A DNA stretch of 64,000 bases from Cinnamomum chago (taxonomy: Eukaryota; Streptophyta; Magnoliopsida; Laurales; Lauraceae), in assembly GCA_038049695.1 (NCBI GenBank), contig CP142451.1, positions 65,973,501 to 66,037,500 of the forward strand, written 5' to 3'. The first letter of the stretch is position 1. Every line of letters begins with the position of its first letter. Below are positions 9,213 to 21,169 of this stretch, piece after piece. The position numbers were made by a program, and so were the translations under genes. The notes beneath the pieces are model-generated. The model was given only the letters and a program-made list of their open reading frames with translations, was not told the origin of the DNA and did no database searches.

Positions 9213-10455
9213 GAATACAATGATTTTCCAGTTTTCACATTCTGAGGTTGTGTTTGTTTGTGAGGCCCATTGACCATCCAAATGAACTTCTATTGATGTG
9301 CCAAGCCCGAGTTAATGGTGTGGCTCAACCCTGACTCGTGGGGACCACCAAGTAGGGTTTTGGTGGTATAATCTACGATGATTCGATCTTTAAACGTTGT
9401 TGATGATGCCCGTAACATTAGGAGCACCTAACACAATATCCTTTGGCATCTGAGATTCCATTTAGAGATCAAATTACCTGAGATGGACCTGGACTTGAAT
9501 GTGGTCCATTACCTAGGTTGGATTATTGATTTTTCCCTATTGATTCTCATACCTGAAGTTCATACTTTACTTATCTTATTTCTGTCACTCTTATGTCTTT
9601 ACTATAGCTGATAACTGTTAATTAAATGGAAATGGATGACTTGAACCTAGGATATCTTAGAAGTGACCCGATGGTGTGATTGAGAGAACACGGACCCGTG
9701 TCTGTGGCTAGGCGGGCCTTATTGTAGCCTAAGTTTGGATATGTGTACCCTTAGATTGGAGAGGTGGTTTATATTGGGATTATAACTCATGGTAGATGAG
9801 AATGAACTGTTTATCAGTGGAAATGGACTTGTTACCTCATTTGGACTGTTTTAGAAAAGGTCATGTGTTTGATGGGCCTTGGTATGGATCCAACGAGTGG
9901 GCTTGGACTTGGATTGTGATCCATGGATTGATTTGATATTGGAACCTTTTAAAGACATTGTTAGGGCCTTGTTCGCGCTAGGCAAAGCCTAGACAGACAC
10001 AGACCTTTAGAGTTTTCTCGAGTTGGCATAGACATTCACTTAGTTGATTTAAGCTCAGCCTTTGGACTGATCATCACTGGTAGGAGCTATTTATGAGTGT
10101 TGAGTGAGCTATCATGATGAGCTATGTTTTAGACGGACAGTGTGATACCGAATCTAGTCTCCCTAAGTGATGAGTGTGGTGAGACTGTTGAGTGATTTGC
10201 GGGGTTAGTTATCCCTAGCACTGGTGAGATTCCCCACCGCGACTGTGTTCAGTATGGGAGGGCCGCGACATAATATCCCGCGGTATCCAGCTCGTGTGAA
10301 TGTGTCATATTGTATTATACTAGATGCTATATTTGTCCTGATTCTATATGTTTATCTTGCTCAACTGCCTAGATCATGTATCTTGATACTCTTTAACTAT
10401 GTACCTGTCTTTACTCTTTTGATATATATGTCGTATGTTACTTGTATACTGTGAC

Positions 10456-10494
10456 TTGCCAGATCTTTAGATCTAACCCATTTTGGTGCTTAGG
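10456..10494 (+). repeat. conserved LTR hairpin block
   Basis: TTGCCAGATCTTTAGATCTA followed by ACCCATTTTGGTGCTTAGGT. The arms AGATC and GATCT pair around TTTA. The same block with a different stem (CAGAC and GTCTG) occurs in other gypsy LTRs at 18412, 26904 and 40545. Confidence 0.7.
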
Positions 10495-10953
10495 TCTTGA
10501 CCTCGAGTACGCGGACAATGCGCTTGCGCTCGTAGAGGCGCCCATAGCTGGAGATTACGGTTGGGGACCGGCTGACCTAGATGTCGAGCCGGAGGTTGGA
10601 GAGCCAACACATGGGCTTTGAGTGGTTATCTTTGTTTGGGTTTTTGAGAGGTTTTTGTAGTGAGCTGGGTAGTTGTCAAATATGTAACTAACTTTTGTTC
10701 TTATCAATTGATACATTTAAACTGGACTATGGTTCCGCTCATATTTGATATATCATGATACCTATTGCTTCCGTTTCACTTCATATGCTTCTGTAATTTA
10801 ACCGTTGATATTATGATGTTCAAAAGTTTTCAAATTGGACCTCACTGCGGACCTACGATCTTGGAAGTTCTCGAATTTTTCGGGAAGTAGCGCGCCAACT
10901 TCGGATATTCTGACGACTTTCTCGGTATCCGGAATTGGGGTGTTACAATTTTA

Positions 10954-10965
10954 TGGTATTAGAGC
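10954..10965 (+). promoter_or_regulatory. primer binding site of the chromovirus-like element
   Basis: TGGTATTAGAGC lies six bases after the LTR end and differs by one base (C to T) from TGGTATCAGAGC, the site complementary to initiator tRNA-Met used by most plant LTR elements. Confidence 0.8.
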
Positions 10966-11117
10966 TGAGCTAGTCTCTAGGAAATAAAACACACTAGAAA
11001 CTTTAGGACGTTATGAGGATTTCAGTGACGGGATACATGTAAGGACGATGGATTGGGTAGAATCAGGGTAGTCCTAAGTATTGGACTCGAACTGACACAA
11101 TTTCTTTTTCATGATAG

Positions 11118-12592
11118 ATGTCTGGAGGTGAGGCACCACCTGAGGCACTAGCGGTCGACGATCAGTCTGGTCACGAGCATCGCTTTGAGAGGTTTCTACG
11201 AGCCTTCCTTGTCGCGCAAGAGGCCCAAGCGACTGCACATCAGCAACAGACAGACGATTTTGCGCAGTTTCAGGCGCAGGTCTTAGAGGTGATCGAGAGG
11301 GTGGCCCCACCAGCCCCAGTGGATGTACCTGTTCGAGAGGCAGACCCGAACGTTATATTTGAGAGGTTTCTCAAGAGGGGACCGCCAGAGTTTACCGACA
11401 CAGATGACCCAATGGTTGCGGACGACTGGATTGTCCGTATGGAGAAGATCTTCAGGGTCTTCGAATGTTCTGGACGCCAGAGGGTGCAGCTGGCAGCTTA
11501 TATGTTTCGTGGTGTGGCTGAGGACTGGTGGAGGATCATGTAGCAACCTTACGAGGCGATAGGAGACGAGGTGGCATGGACTGCTTTCAAGACAGACTTC
11601 CTTAGGAAGTTTATTCCCGCTCATGTCAGAGAGCGTAAGCTCAGGGAGTTCCAGACTCTTGTCCAGGGCAGTATGACAGTCTATAAGTACGAGCTCTGTT
11701 TCACTCAGCTGTCCCGTTTCGCAGAGGCATTGCTTACGTCAGAGGCCGAGAGGGTCCGGCGGTTTGTTGATGGATTGAGGGAGGAGATCCAGCCGGCTAT
11801 GACTTGTATTGAGCTACCTACCTACGAGGAGGCCTTGCAGAGAGCTTATTGGGCAGAGGAGTAACTTCAACGGCTGGAGGTCACTCGTCAGCAGAAACGG
11901 CTCCGGATTGCCCCAATCAGGCAGCAACCCGTGATTCCGCAGCAACAGCCATTCCAGAGGCAGAGGCCACCAGGCCAGGTGAAGCGGTATCATCATCATC
12001 AGCAGCAGTACCGCGGGCCTAGAGTATGCTTCGACTGTGGTGAGCAGGGGCACATATCTAGGCACTGCCCACTCCGCGAGCAGCAGCCCCCGATGCTTCA
12101 ACTACCAGCACCTCCGGGAGCCCCAGCTCCAGCGGCTCAGCCAGCGCGTCAGGTTGCACTAGCACCTCAGCCGTAGTACCGTGCAGAACAGCAGGCACAC
12201 GCACCTCAGCAGCCCCGAGGACAGCAGTACCATCGAGGACGTCATCAGAGGCACCATGGCCAACAACACCAGCAGCAGAGGCCCCAGGCTGTGGGTCGAG
12301 CTTTCGCACTCACTCACGAGGACGCAGAGGCTGCAGGCAACGTGGTGGAAGGTACTCTCTTTATCAGTGATCATCTTGCTAGGGTATTGCTTGATCCAGG
12401 AGCGACACATTCGTATGTGTCATCAGCATTTGCTTTAGTCCTTGGTGGGGTAGGAAAGGCAATGCCTTGTACATTAGTTGTGTCCACACCAATAGGTAGG
12501 AGTGTGGTGTGTCAGACTTACCACCCAAGGTGCCGAGTGCAGATTGGGGAGTACTTTTTGCTTGCAGATCCGATCGTGCCTTCGACGTCATT
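11118..12592 (+). pseudogene. gag and protease region of chromovirus-like element
   Basis: ATG at 11118 opens a Ty3/gypsy gag: capsid signature DPNVIFERFLKRGPPEF, then WIVRMEKIFRVFECSGRQRV, GVAEDWWRIM, FKTDFLRKFIPAHVRERKLR and FVDGLREEIQPAM. A zinc knuckle CFDCGEQGHISRHC (C-x2-C-x4-H-x4-C) sits at about 12028-12069, followed by a Gln/Pro-rich stretch. The protease has LLDPGATHSYVSSAFA with the catalytic Asp. In-frame stops at 11541, 11862 and 12174 each look like a glutamine codon changed by C-to-T. The frame is lost near 12575-12592, where the RT frame takes over. Alone this copy could not make a full polyprotein. Confidence 0.88.
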
Positions 12593-15110
12593 TTGGGGAT
12601 GGATTGGTTGGCTAGATACCGAGCAGTGATGGATTGCTTCGAGAAGACAGTCCGACTCTCCATCGACGGATCCGATGACACGATCAAGTTTATAAGCGAG
12701 AGGAGATCGCCTAGCACTCGGATGATTTCGGCACTGAAGGCTGAAAGATTGATGAGATCTGGTTGCGAAGGCTACATCACGTTCATATCAGAGGATAAGC
12801 CGACCAGCGCAGTAGAGGAGATCCCAGTTGTTTGCGAGTTCCCCGATGTGTTTCCCGACGAGATTCCAAGATTACCACCTGTTAGAGAGATCGACTTCAC
12901 CATTGACCTTGCACCAGGCACAACACCGATTTCCAGAGCTCCTTATCGCATGGCTCCGGCAGAGCTACGAGAGTTGAAGACCCAGTTGGAGGAATTGTTA
13001 GACAAAGGCTTCATCAGGCCGAGCATGTCACTGTGGGGTGCACTAGTGCTCTTTGCGAAGAAGAAGGATGGATCGATGATGATGTGCATTAACTATCGAC
13101 AACTAAACCAGGTAACAGTGAAGAATAAGTATCCTCTTCCTCGGATCGACGAGCTCTTCGACCAGCTACAGGGTGCACAGTACTTTTCGAAGATAGATTT
13201 GAAATCGGGATACCATCAGTTGCGAGTCAGAGAGCAGGATGTGCAGAAGACAGCGTTCTGTACACGCTATGGCCACTACGAGTTCCTTGTGATGCCGTTC
13301 GGATTGATGAATGCACCAGCAGTGTTCATGTCCCTGATGAATAAGATCTTCGCCCCGTACCTCGATAGCTTCACAGTTGTGTTCATCGACGATGTGTTGG
13401 TATACTCCAAGTCCAAAGAGAAGCACGAGCAGCATTTGAGGACGTCTCTACAGTTGTTACGCGACAACCAGTTGTACGCGAAGCTTAGCAAGTGCGAGTT
13501 TTGGCTGGAACAAGTAGTTTTCCTCGGGCTTATCATCTCCAAGAACGAACTAGCTGTGGACCCAACGAAGATAGAAGCAGTGATGAATTGGGAGAGACCG
13601 AAGAATGCCACGGAGATTCTGAGTTTTCTCGGCTTAGTAGGCTACTATCGTAGATTCGTTAAGAGCTTCTCCATGATTTCAGCCCCGTTGACCAAGCTGA
13701 CGCGGAAAGATGTACCGTTTGTTTGGACTGATGCTTGCGAGAACAACTTCCAGGAACTGAAGGAGAGACTGACGACAACACCAATCTTGTCTTTACCTAT
13801 TGGTAATGGTGGATTCGTAGTCTTCACCGACGCTTCAGGGACCGGTCTCGGTTGTGTTTTGATGCAGGAAGGGAAAGTCATTGCCTATGGATCACGCCAG
13901 CTAAAAGAGCATGAGAATAAGTACGCTACACACGACTTGAAGCTAGCAGCGGTCGTTTTTGCATTGAAGTTATGGAGACACTATCTCTATGGGGAGAAAC
14001 TCGAAGTGCATTTAGATCATCGCAGCTTGCAGTACTTGTTCACTCAAAACGACCTCAACAACCGGCAGAGGAGATGGATGGAGTACATCAAGGATTACGA
14101 CTTTGCTATCAAATACCATCCGGGTAAGGTGAATGTCGTAGCAGATGCTTTGAGCAGGAAGACCACCCTCATCAGTTTTCTAGCAGCAGAGGGTGTGTGG
14201 ACCGATGCCTTTAGTAGCTTAGACGTCCAGTTTCAACCGCTCAGTGGAAGAGTCATGCTTGCTACCATGTCCGCATGGGAACCAGAGTTACTAGGAAAGG
14301 TCAAGGACAGTCAACGCAACGATCCAAAGCTTGTTAGAGTGATCGAGCAGATTGACCAGAGGCCAAAGTTCAGATTGATTGGTGGAGTGCTCTACTATCA
14401 GGACAAATTGTGCATGCCGGATGTTCAGGAGCTGAAGGATGAGATCCTAGCAGATGCACATCATAGCAGATATTCGATTCACCCCGGCAGCATCAAGATG
14501 TACTAGAACCTGAGGAGCTACTAATGGTGGAACAACATGAAGAAAGAGATCGCACGTTATGTCTCCAGGTGCTTGACGTGTCAGCAGATCAAGACCGAAA
14601 ATCAGAAGCCGCCAGGACTACTTCACCAGCTCGACATACCCCAGTGGAAGTGGGAACATATTACCATGGACTTCATCGCAAGACTCCCAGCCACCAGGAG
14701 ACGCCAAGACGGCATTTGGGTGATCGTGGATCGACCGACTAAGTCATCTCACTTCTTACCAGTTTCGATGAAGGCAGGACTCGACGTCCTTGCTAAGCTG
14801 TATATGGACATGATTATTTCATTGCACGGGGTTCCAGCTTCGATTGTTTCGGATAGAGACCCGCATTTTACTTCCCATTTCTGGGAGAGTCTATAACAGG
14901 CTTTGGGTATCAAGTTGAGTTTCAGCACTACTTATCATCCTCAGACAGATGGGCAGACCGAGCGCACCAACCAGACACTAGAGGACATGTTGAGAGCTTT
15001 TGTCTTGGACTACAAAGAGAACTGGGAAGATTCCTTGCCGCTTTGCGAGTATGCCTACAACAATAGTTACCATTCGAGCATCAAGATGGCACTGTTCGAG
15101 GCTCTGTACG
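12593..15110 (+). pseudogene. pol of chromovirus-like element: RT, RNase H, integrase (first part)
   Basis: Continues in a second frame: [16 protein letters not shown], then RT with [31 protein letters not shown] and the catalytic [10 protein letters not shown], and connection [16 protein letters not shown]. RNase H has [13 protein letters not shown], but the usual second acidic residue (motif THDLELAA) is Lys at 13940-13942. Integrase has HH-CC zinc-finger remnants (CLTCQQIK), [20 protein letters not shown] and [15 protein letters not shown], so D, D and E are present. Stops interrupt at 14503, about 14521 and 14894. The frame runs to 15110, where a solo LTR sits within ALYGRR. Confidence 0.9.
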
Positions 15111-15621
15111 TGTGAGAACCCGACCCCTAATCTCTTGGATTAGTGTTGTTTTATTTGTCGATTAGTTCTTTTAGTGGGATTAGTAGTTGTTGGGTTGATT
15201 TTGTGAGCTAGAATGGGTTTTCTTCTAGTTTTGGGCTTTTGAGTGCTTTGGTAGCCTGTGGGGCCCTTTGGGGGTTCCCTTTTTCGGCTTTGCTTTTTCT
15301 TGTGAGATTTTCCCGATTTGTTTCATATCGTGTTTTTGGCCCGTTGCATTCATCTTGAGGAATCCTACAACTTTCATGTTGATCTCGTATCCATTTGAGA
15401 AACCAAAACCCGATTTCTTGGCCTTGAGGGCAAAACAGTCTTTTCACACCAAATCTGTACCCAAAACTCGATATTCTCGAAATCCGTGAAACATACACTT
15501 TTTGGAAACTAGATATTTCGACGATCATTTCTTCCTTCTTCGTCGAATCCATCCGAGGTCCCGAATTAGATGATTTCAGCCACCCAAGTCCCTTAAGTTG
15601 TGGGACCCATTCTCACTTGCT

Positions 15622-15629
15622 TATAAAAG
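15622..15629 (+). promoter_or_regulatory. TATA box of nested gypsy solo LTR
   Basis: TATAAAAG in CTTATAAAAGGAGACCC, about 510 bp into the LTR and followed by a pyrimidine-rich stretch. The palindrome cluster of this LTR lies about 860 bp downstream. Confidence 0.5.
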
Positions 15630-16485
15630 GAGACCCTTCTCCTTCATTCACTCAATTCACCATTGTCCCAGCTGAGCCTAGGGTTTCCCATTGTGCAACT
15701 TCTTTTTCTTCTTGCTTCTTCATCTCCAAGCCACACAAATCTTGCACCAAACTAGAAATGGAGATCACCATTCTCTTCCCCACCTTGCAAGCTTTTCATG
15801 GATGCCATTAGAAGAGAAATCCACCAACATTGAGACCTTCCTTGAGCTTGTTCTTCTCATTTGAAAGTCATCCAAGTAAGTTCCCTCCTCAAATCTTCTA
15901 GATATGTGTTCTTCTTGCCATTGAGAAGCTCCATTTTCATTATTTGGAGTTCTTTCTTCTTCTTCATTGTTTAACCCATTTTTGGGTTGTTTTGGGGGTT
16001 TTTGTAGAGATTGTGGATCTTGAGCTTGAGAGGTGATTATGAGCTTGATTTTCTTGATTAGAGTCAAAGGCAAGTGGTTGATTGGATCGTTTTGATTATT
16101 AACATGTTTTGGTGAAAATCTTGATTTCATTGATGGTTTTGGTAATTTTAATAGTTGTTTTTTATATGATAAATATTGATTATGAGATGTGCTTATTGAT
16201 GAGTTATTCTTTCTTGTTAAGCTCTTGAAAGTGCATGCATCCTATTGTCAAGAATTTCAAATGGTTTCACATGAATGAGTTTTCTCCACCTTGAGTTTTA
16301 TTGTGGATGGAATAGATGGAAAGGATGGAAATGGAGGAACTTGAAATGAGGAGCTCTTTAGCTCATTTTAATGTCTTGGAAACATGTGTTTAAGCCCCCT
16401 TGTTTATAGTTTTATGTGATTGATTATATGTTGGAAGGAAAGGAAAGAAAAAGAGAAAAATCAGAGTTCCCGGACCTGCACTGCG

Positions 16486-16634
16486 CCCAGGTCCGATCGA
16501 TCGGACGTTCTGGCCGATCGATCGGACTGACTTTTAACAGTAAGCATTTTTCAGCCGATCGATCGACCGATCGATCGGACCCTGTGCAGAAATTTTGGCC
16601 GATCGATCGGACCTTTGGTCCGATCGATCGGAGG
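16486..16634. repeat. palindrome cluster, CCGATCGATCGG type, in gypsy solo LTR
   Basis: Six units: GTCCGATCGATCGGAC (16491), GGCCGATCGATCGGAC (about 16512), two fused units CCGATCGATCGACCGATCGA (from 16556), GGCCGATCGATCGGAC (about 16598) and GTCCGATCGATCGGAG (about 16618). Spacing is irregular (about 14-45 bp). The core is identical to that of the copia element at 796-833 and 2823-2903. Confidence 0.9.
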
Positions 16635-17541
16635 ACTCAGTTTGAGTCCGGTGAATTTTGAGATTTTTAATTTTCCTTGGTTTTAGGTGGGACCCTTACC
16701 CTTTTTGGACTGTTTGGCCTATGAGTGAGGATGTCTTGAGCCGACACTCCTCACGGTGGGTTCGGTGACATCGAGGTTAATCCATTTCAATCTTGAACGG
16801 GATGGAACGACGCGATATCTTCTTTATATCTAAACACAAGTCTATTTCCTTGGTTATCGCTAATTCTATTCCTTTCGAGGACTGAGTAGGTTGCTCGATG
16901 TTTCCGGATTAATGTCATGCCTAGGATGGACCGTTTATAATCTTGATTCTTGCTATTGTAACATCTAGTACTACCCATAAGCTCATGTTAAGATTTTAAA
17001 ATAGTAAAAGTGCATAAGGAGCCCGGAATGTCTTCTAACTCAAGGAGTACCAAGTAATTGTCATAATCGACATACGGGACCCCTATTCACTTAAATAGAT
17101 CTTGAAACCGATATGTTTACCCAAAATTGTTATAGTTCATTGTTTCACCTCTTTTCCCGAGACTTGCATTACATGACTTGTTTTCCCGAAAGCATTGAAG
17201 TTACTCTAGTAACAGTTACTTGTCCCGAAGTGCATTGCACCACATGATATATTAGTGTGCCCTTGAGCACCCCCGTCTTGCCCGACTGATTATATATTTA
17301 TACTTGATTTACTTGCTTTGTCTCGATTGTATTTGACCTATGAGTCGGCACCACTAAGCTTGGATAACCCTGTTGGTCTGATCAACCGACTTGGAGATCC
17401 CCCTCTTGTCCCGCCAGCTGCAGCTTGGATCCCGCTACCCGGTTATTACCGTGGTCTTGTCCCGATACCGCAGATTGCTACTGTGGTCCCCGATGCCCGG
17501 CTCGCTACCGTGGTCATGTATAGTATATGTATATGCATTCA

Positions 17542-17659
17542 TGAGATCCCCTGTTTCTCCTCACCTCGAGTGACTGAGATCAGGGCCTAGTATATTTATA
17601 TGTATTGATATGAGATCCCCTGTTTCTCCTCACCTCGAGTGACTGAGATCAGGGCCTAG
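17542..17659 (+). repeat. tandem duplication, 69-bp period
   Basis: TGAGATCCCCTGTTTCTCCT starts at 17542 and 17611 and both copies extend through GACTGAGATCAGGGCCTAG. The intervening stretch is AT-rich. It lies inside the nested gypsy solo LTR. Confidence 0.85.
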
Positions 17660-17875
17660 TTCTTGCTCTATCGCTTTAGTGATAGAGGACTTAGCTTCTT
17701 GTGGTTGCCATCTTGCCAGTTTCCGATTCCTTGGATACCCGACATGTTTTATATTGCTTTTATGTTTTCTGATAAATGATTCGTTTCCTTTATGAAAGTT
17801 GTTATTTAAACAAGTGTTAATATTCTCCAATGTAAATTCAGTTATTATTATATTGCCTTCTGTTCTTTGTACCCG

Positions 17876-18300
17876 CACGTGTTTTAAATAAACGCCGGTT
17901 GGGCGAATAACCATGCTCTTACCTATGTTTCACACGATCAATGATTTTACTTGATTTGTACGATTGCCCATGTTTTAAAGGAATACCGGAATTGTTAAAT
18001 ATCCGTGCTTTGTTTTAAATGACACTTGTTTTGCTAGATTCCTATGGTTATACCTGTTTCAAATGATTACCCGAGTTATTTAATATCCATGCTTAGAAAC
18101 ATGTTTTAAATGAACCTTAGCTTCGCCAGATTTCTTGGTTACACATTGTTTTAAATGAACGTTTGTTTGTCAAACTTCTATATTTATACATGTTTTAGAC
18201 GAATACCCGATTGTCAAATATCTATGATTATAGATGATGTAAATGAATACATGTTTTATTAGATATTCATGTTTTACCCGTACTTGAAATGAATACAAGT
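17876..18300 (+). repeat. degenerate repeats of about 55-65 bp
   Basis: Recurring phrase ATGTTTTAAATGAATACCCG followed by a run like TTGTTAAATATCCATG, seen about seven times with strong divergence (near 17878, 17971, 18022, 18110, 18150, 18190 and 18250). It lies inside the nested gypsy solo LTR upstream of the conserved hairpin. Confidence 0.6.
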
Positions 18301-18411
18301 TTTCCCCGAGATTCCCGACTTTGCACCCGTTTAATTATATGCAGTACTTGATCGATTAGCATGATTTATTATATGTTTTATTCTTTAGTATAATTGTGAT
18401 CTTTTCATCCA

Positions 18412-18436
18412 CCTGCCAGACCGTCGTGTCTGACCC
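18412..18436 (+). repeat. conserved LTR hairpin block
   Basis: CCTGCCAGACCGTCGTGTCT then GACCC. Arms CAGAC and GTCTG pair around CGTCGT. A TTTTGGTACTCAGGT phrase follows, as in the other copies. Confidence 0.7.
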
Positions 18437-18942
18437 ACTACTTTTGGTACTCAGGTTCAGATTTATTCGCCCCGAGTTGAGTGTTTTGTTGGCTTTGGAG
18501 CCATGCCTTGCAGGTTGTTTTGTCCGCTATGTCATGTAGACATTGAGTCTGACATCGGAGTTACGTCACATTTGGGTAGTAGTTAATAGCTTCTTGTTGT
18601 ATGGCTTTTGTTAGCCTTTTTCTTGGGATTCTTAATTAATGTACATTGATAATTGTAACTTGAATATATTTGGGAATGTAATATCCTGTTACTGTCAGCT
18701 CTGTAATTTATTGTGATGGTTTACTCCAGTCTGATATGATTCTTGATATGATAGCTATATGCTAATGGTTTAGTGCGATGCGGAATCCGATGGCCACGGA
18801 CTCCGGGTCGCAATGCCACAAAAGCTTCCGCAAAATATTCAGAATGTGTTGTCTTCACACACGCGGATCTTGGGAGAAGTAAAAATACATTTATGCTTAA
18901 TCCCATCTCCCGCCCCCGAGGTTTCGGTTCGGGGGCGTGACA

Positions 18943-19587
18943 GTACGGGAGGAGATGCAAGACCCCGGTCTGTTGGGAAGAAGTTGGTGTCAGGAGTTTC
19001 CATGGGCCATCCATAGTCAGCGACACCAGCGAGAAATCTCGACAAATAGTTGAGAACCTGAAGATCAGTCGCAGCCGACAGAAGAGCTATGCAGATAACC
19101 GGCGCGACCTCTCGTGTTTCAGAAGGGAGACAAAGTATTCTTGAAGGTTTCCCTAGCCAGAGGTACCCTTAGGTTTGGCGAGAAGGGTAAGCTAGCGCGA
19201 AGATATGTCGAGCCGTTTGAGATCAGGTCAAGGATCGGAGACGTTGCTTACAAGCTTCAGCTACCGCCATAGCTTTCGGGAGTGCACGATGTATTTCATG
19301 TCTCTATGATGAAGAAGTATGTGGAGGACCCTACACATATTCTTTATCATCAGCCACTCGATATCCAACCAGACGCTTCGTATGTCGCCAGACCAGTTGC
19401 TATCATCGACACCAAGGAGCAGGTGCTCCGGACCCGAACCATTCATTGGGTGAAGGTTCAGAGGGAGCATCACACTCCGGAAGAGGCTACATGGGAGCTA
19501 CGAGACCAGGTGAAGAAGGACTATCCACATCTTCTACCTCAGGTATGTTCTAACTTTGTTTTTACATTTAGGGACCAAATGTCTTAA
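18943..19587 (+). pseudogene. integrase C-terminal part and chromodomain-like tail
   Basis: Resumes the integrase frame after the solo LTR (GRRCKTPVCWEEVG, then SRSRQKSYADNRRDL). A frameshift near 19110 leads to DKVFLKVSLARGTLRFGEKG, ARRYVEPFEI and GDVAYKLQLPP. A stop at 19270-19272 precedes HDVFHVSMMKKYVEDPTHIL and the tail VLRTRTIHWVKVQREHHTPE, EEATWELRDQVKKDYPHLLP. The VKVQ to EEATWE stretch resembles the chromodomain-like C-terminus of chromoviruses. The final stop is at 19585-19587, overlapping the polypurine tract. Confidence 0.85.
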
Positions 19588-19599
19588 AGGTGGGAGTGA
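19586..19599 (+). promoter_or_regulatory. polypurine tract of chromovirus-like element
   Basis: AAAGGTGGGAGTGA lies directly before the 3' LTR start TGTGAGG at 19600. Confidence 0.8.
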
Positions 19600-21005
19600 T
19601 GTGAGGCCCCATCCCTTGTGGGCCCTCAATTTGAATTTGAATACTATTTAATAGAGTATAATAGCTAATTATACAAATTAATGTGTTAGTAAGGGTAGTT
19701 ATGTACTTTCCTAAGTTTTAGTTAGATTAGTCTAGTTGTGTTAGTAATAGAGTTAATAGGGGTCTTTTGCAATTTCTAGGGTTAGTTAGTGAGATAGAGG
19801 CCCTAGCTAGTTATTAACATTTACTATAGGGGGTATCCACTAAAGAATCTTCTAGAACCTTGCCCAAAGACCCAAATGCCCTCTACCCTAACCCTAATCC
19901 TATGCAACTAAAAAGGGTATTTTAGTCCCTAGCCCTAAACCCAACTTATAAATACTACATATTTCCCAAGTCATTCCTTAGCTACTGTTCATCTTCCTCA
20001 TTTCCCCTCTTATTTCTCTCTTTCTCTCTCTCTAGAAATCGAAGAAGAAGAAGAAGACCCACTATCTCAACCACCAACTTGTATCCCTCTCTCTATCTTG
20101 ATCATCTCCTAATTCTCTTCTAGCCAAGGTAAGAATTCTCTTGTAAATTCAATTTCATTAGAATCCTTCTTTTCTCTCTCTAGATTCTTCTTCCTTATTG
20201 AAGTTCTCTGTGGATGTGGGAATAGGAGTAGAGATCTCTTATAGATCTGAGATTCTGGGCTGGTTTTGTGATTGAGAAGACCATAGGAGCTGGGATTTCA
20301 TCCTATTGGCTTGGTTCTCTCTTTTTTATCTCTACAATCCTTCATTTCAATAAAGTCTAGTGCAATATACTTATTTAGCATAAAATGTATGTTTCTATTT
20401 ACATTGATTCTGCAATTTTCGATTCAGTTAATGTATATGTGTTAGATCTACCCTTGAGCTAAGTTTTGATGGATTTTGGGCATTGATGGATGGGATCTCT
20501 CATTTGGAATATCAATGGCCCGTTTAGTGTTGGATGGTAGTACATTAAAGTGCTTTTATGTTTTATATTGATTTGGTGATGTTTGGGCGAGATTGGAGGA
20601 GTTTTAATGGGAAAATGGGTTGAAGGAGATGAATGTTAGGAATTTTGTAGATTGCAATTTGATGGATGCATAATCATTCTAGCATCATTTGATTTACACA
20701 CATATGCATTGATTTATAAAAACTTGAAATCTTGTTTTAAACATGCATTGTTTTTAAGAGTTGTAAAAGTTTTGATTTATGCATGTTTTGTTTTTAATCT
20801 TGGATGCATTTGATTTGAAAAGAGTTTTAGAAAATCAAGCTAGCCTATGAGTTTTAAATCTTTCAAAATGTTTTAGGCTTTTTATGGTTCATGTTTTAAA
20901 ACCCTTAGAATGATTTAAAACATGTTTTTAAGCTTGATTGTATGGCCCAAAAAGTTCCAAAAAGAAAATCTTTGAAATATGCAAAGTTGGAATTTTTGGT
21001 CCCAG

Positions 21006-21150
21006 CAGTGTGGCCGGTCGACCGGCCCAGGGGTCCCGGTCGACCGGGAACACTGCAGGCAGAAAATGCCCTGGGGCACCAACGGTCATATTTCTGACCG
21101 TTGTGTGTTCCCGGTCGACCGAGACCTGTTTCCAGGTCGACCGGGGACTA
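21006..21150. repeat. palindrome cassettes, CCGGTCGACCGG type, in copia solo LTR
   Basis: Cassette 1 (21006-21055) has outer arms CAGTGT and ACACTG enclosing CCGGTCGACCGG twice. Cassette 2 (about 21105-21150) has CCGGTCGACCGAGACCTG and TTCCAGGTCGACCGG. The last 15 bases also occur in the gypsy 5' LTR near 8997-9011. Confidence 0.9.
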
Positions 21151-21169
21151 GCCGTTGGGCACTTTTTGC

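Larger units (their letters stand above)
7638..10947 (+). mobile_element. 5' LTR of the chromovirus-like element
   Basis: 3310 bp from TGTGAGGCC to TGTTACA. A TATA box (7986-7993) leaves a short U3 of about 350 bp, so nearly 3 kb lies downstream of the start of transcription. The LTR has six palindrome cassettes (8700-9212) and a conserved hairpin (10456-10494). Compared with the 3' LTR it has about 368 bp more around 9952-10319 and lacks about 100 bp within the palindrome cluster. Confidence 0.88.
15111..18942 (+). mobile_element. gypsy solo LTR (3832 bp) nested in integrase
   Basis: Starts TGTGAGAACCCGACCCC and ends GGGGGCGTGACA. A perfect target duplication GTACG occupies 15106-15110 and 18943-18947, and taking the LTR out would leave integrase in frame at that point. 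There is no internal region, so this is a solo LTR left by recombination. Contents: TATA box TATAAAAG at 15622-15629, palindrome cluster at 16486-16634, a 69-bp tandem duplication (17542-17659), degenerate repeats (17876-18300) and the conserved hairpin (18412-18436). Its motif order matches the split LTR at 6745/24874 and the LTR at 38169. Confidence 0.92.

Noticed and set aside
8700..9281. Several 70-110 codon frames on both strands across the palindrome cluster
   Set aside because: Palindromic GC-rich repeats open frames on both strands; the peptides are repeats of each other and match nothing known to me.
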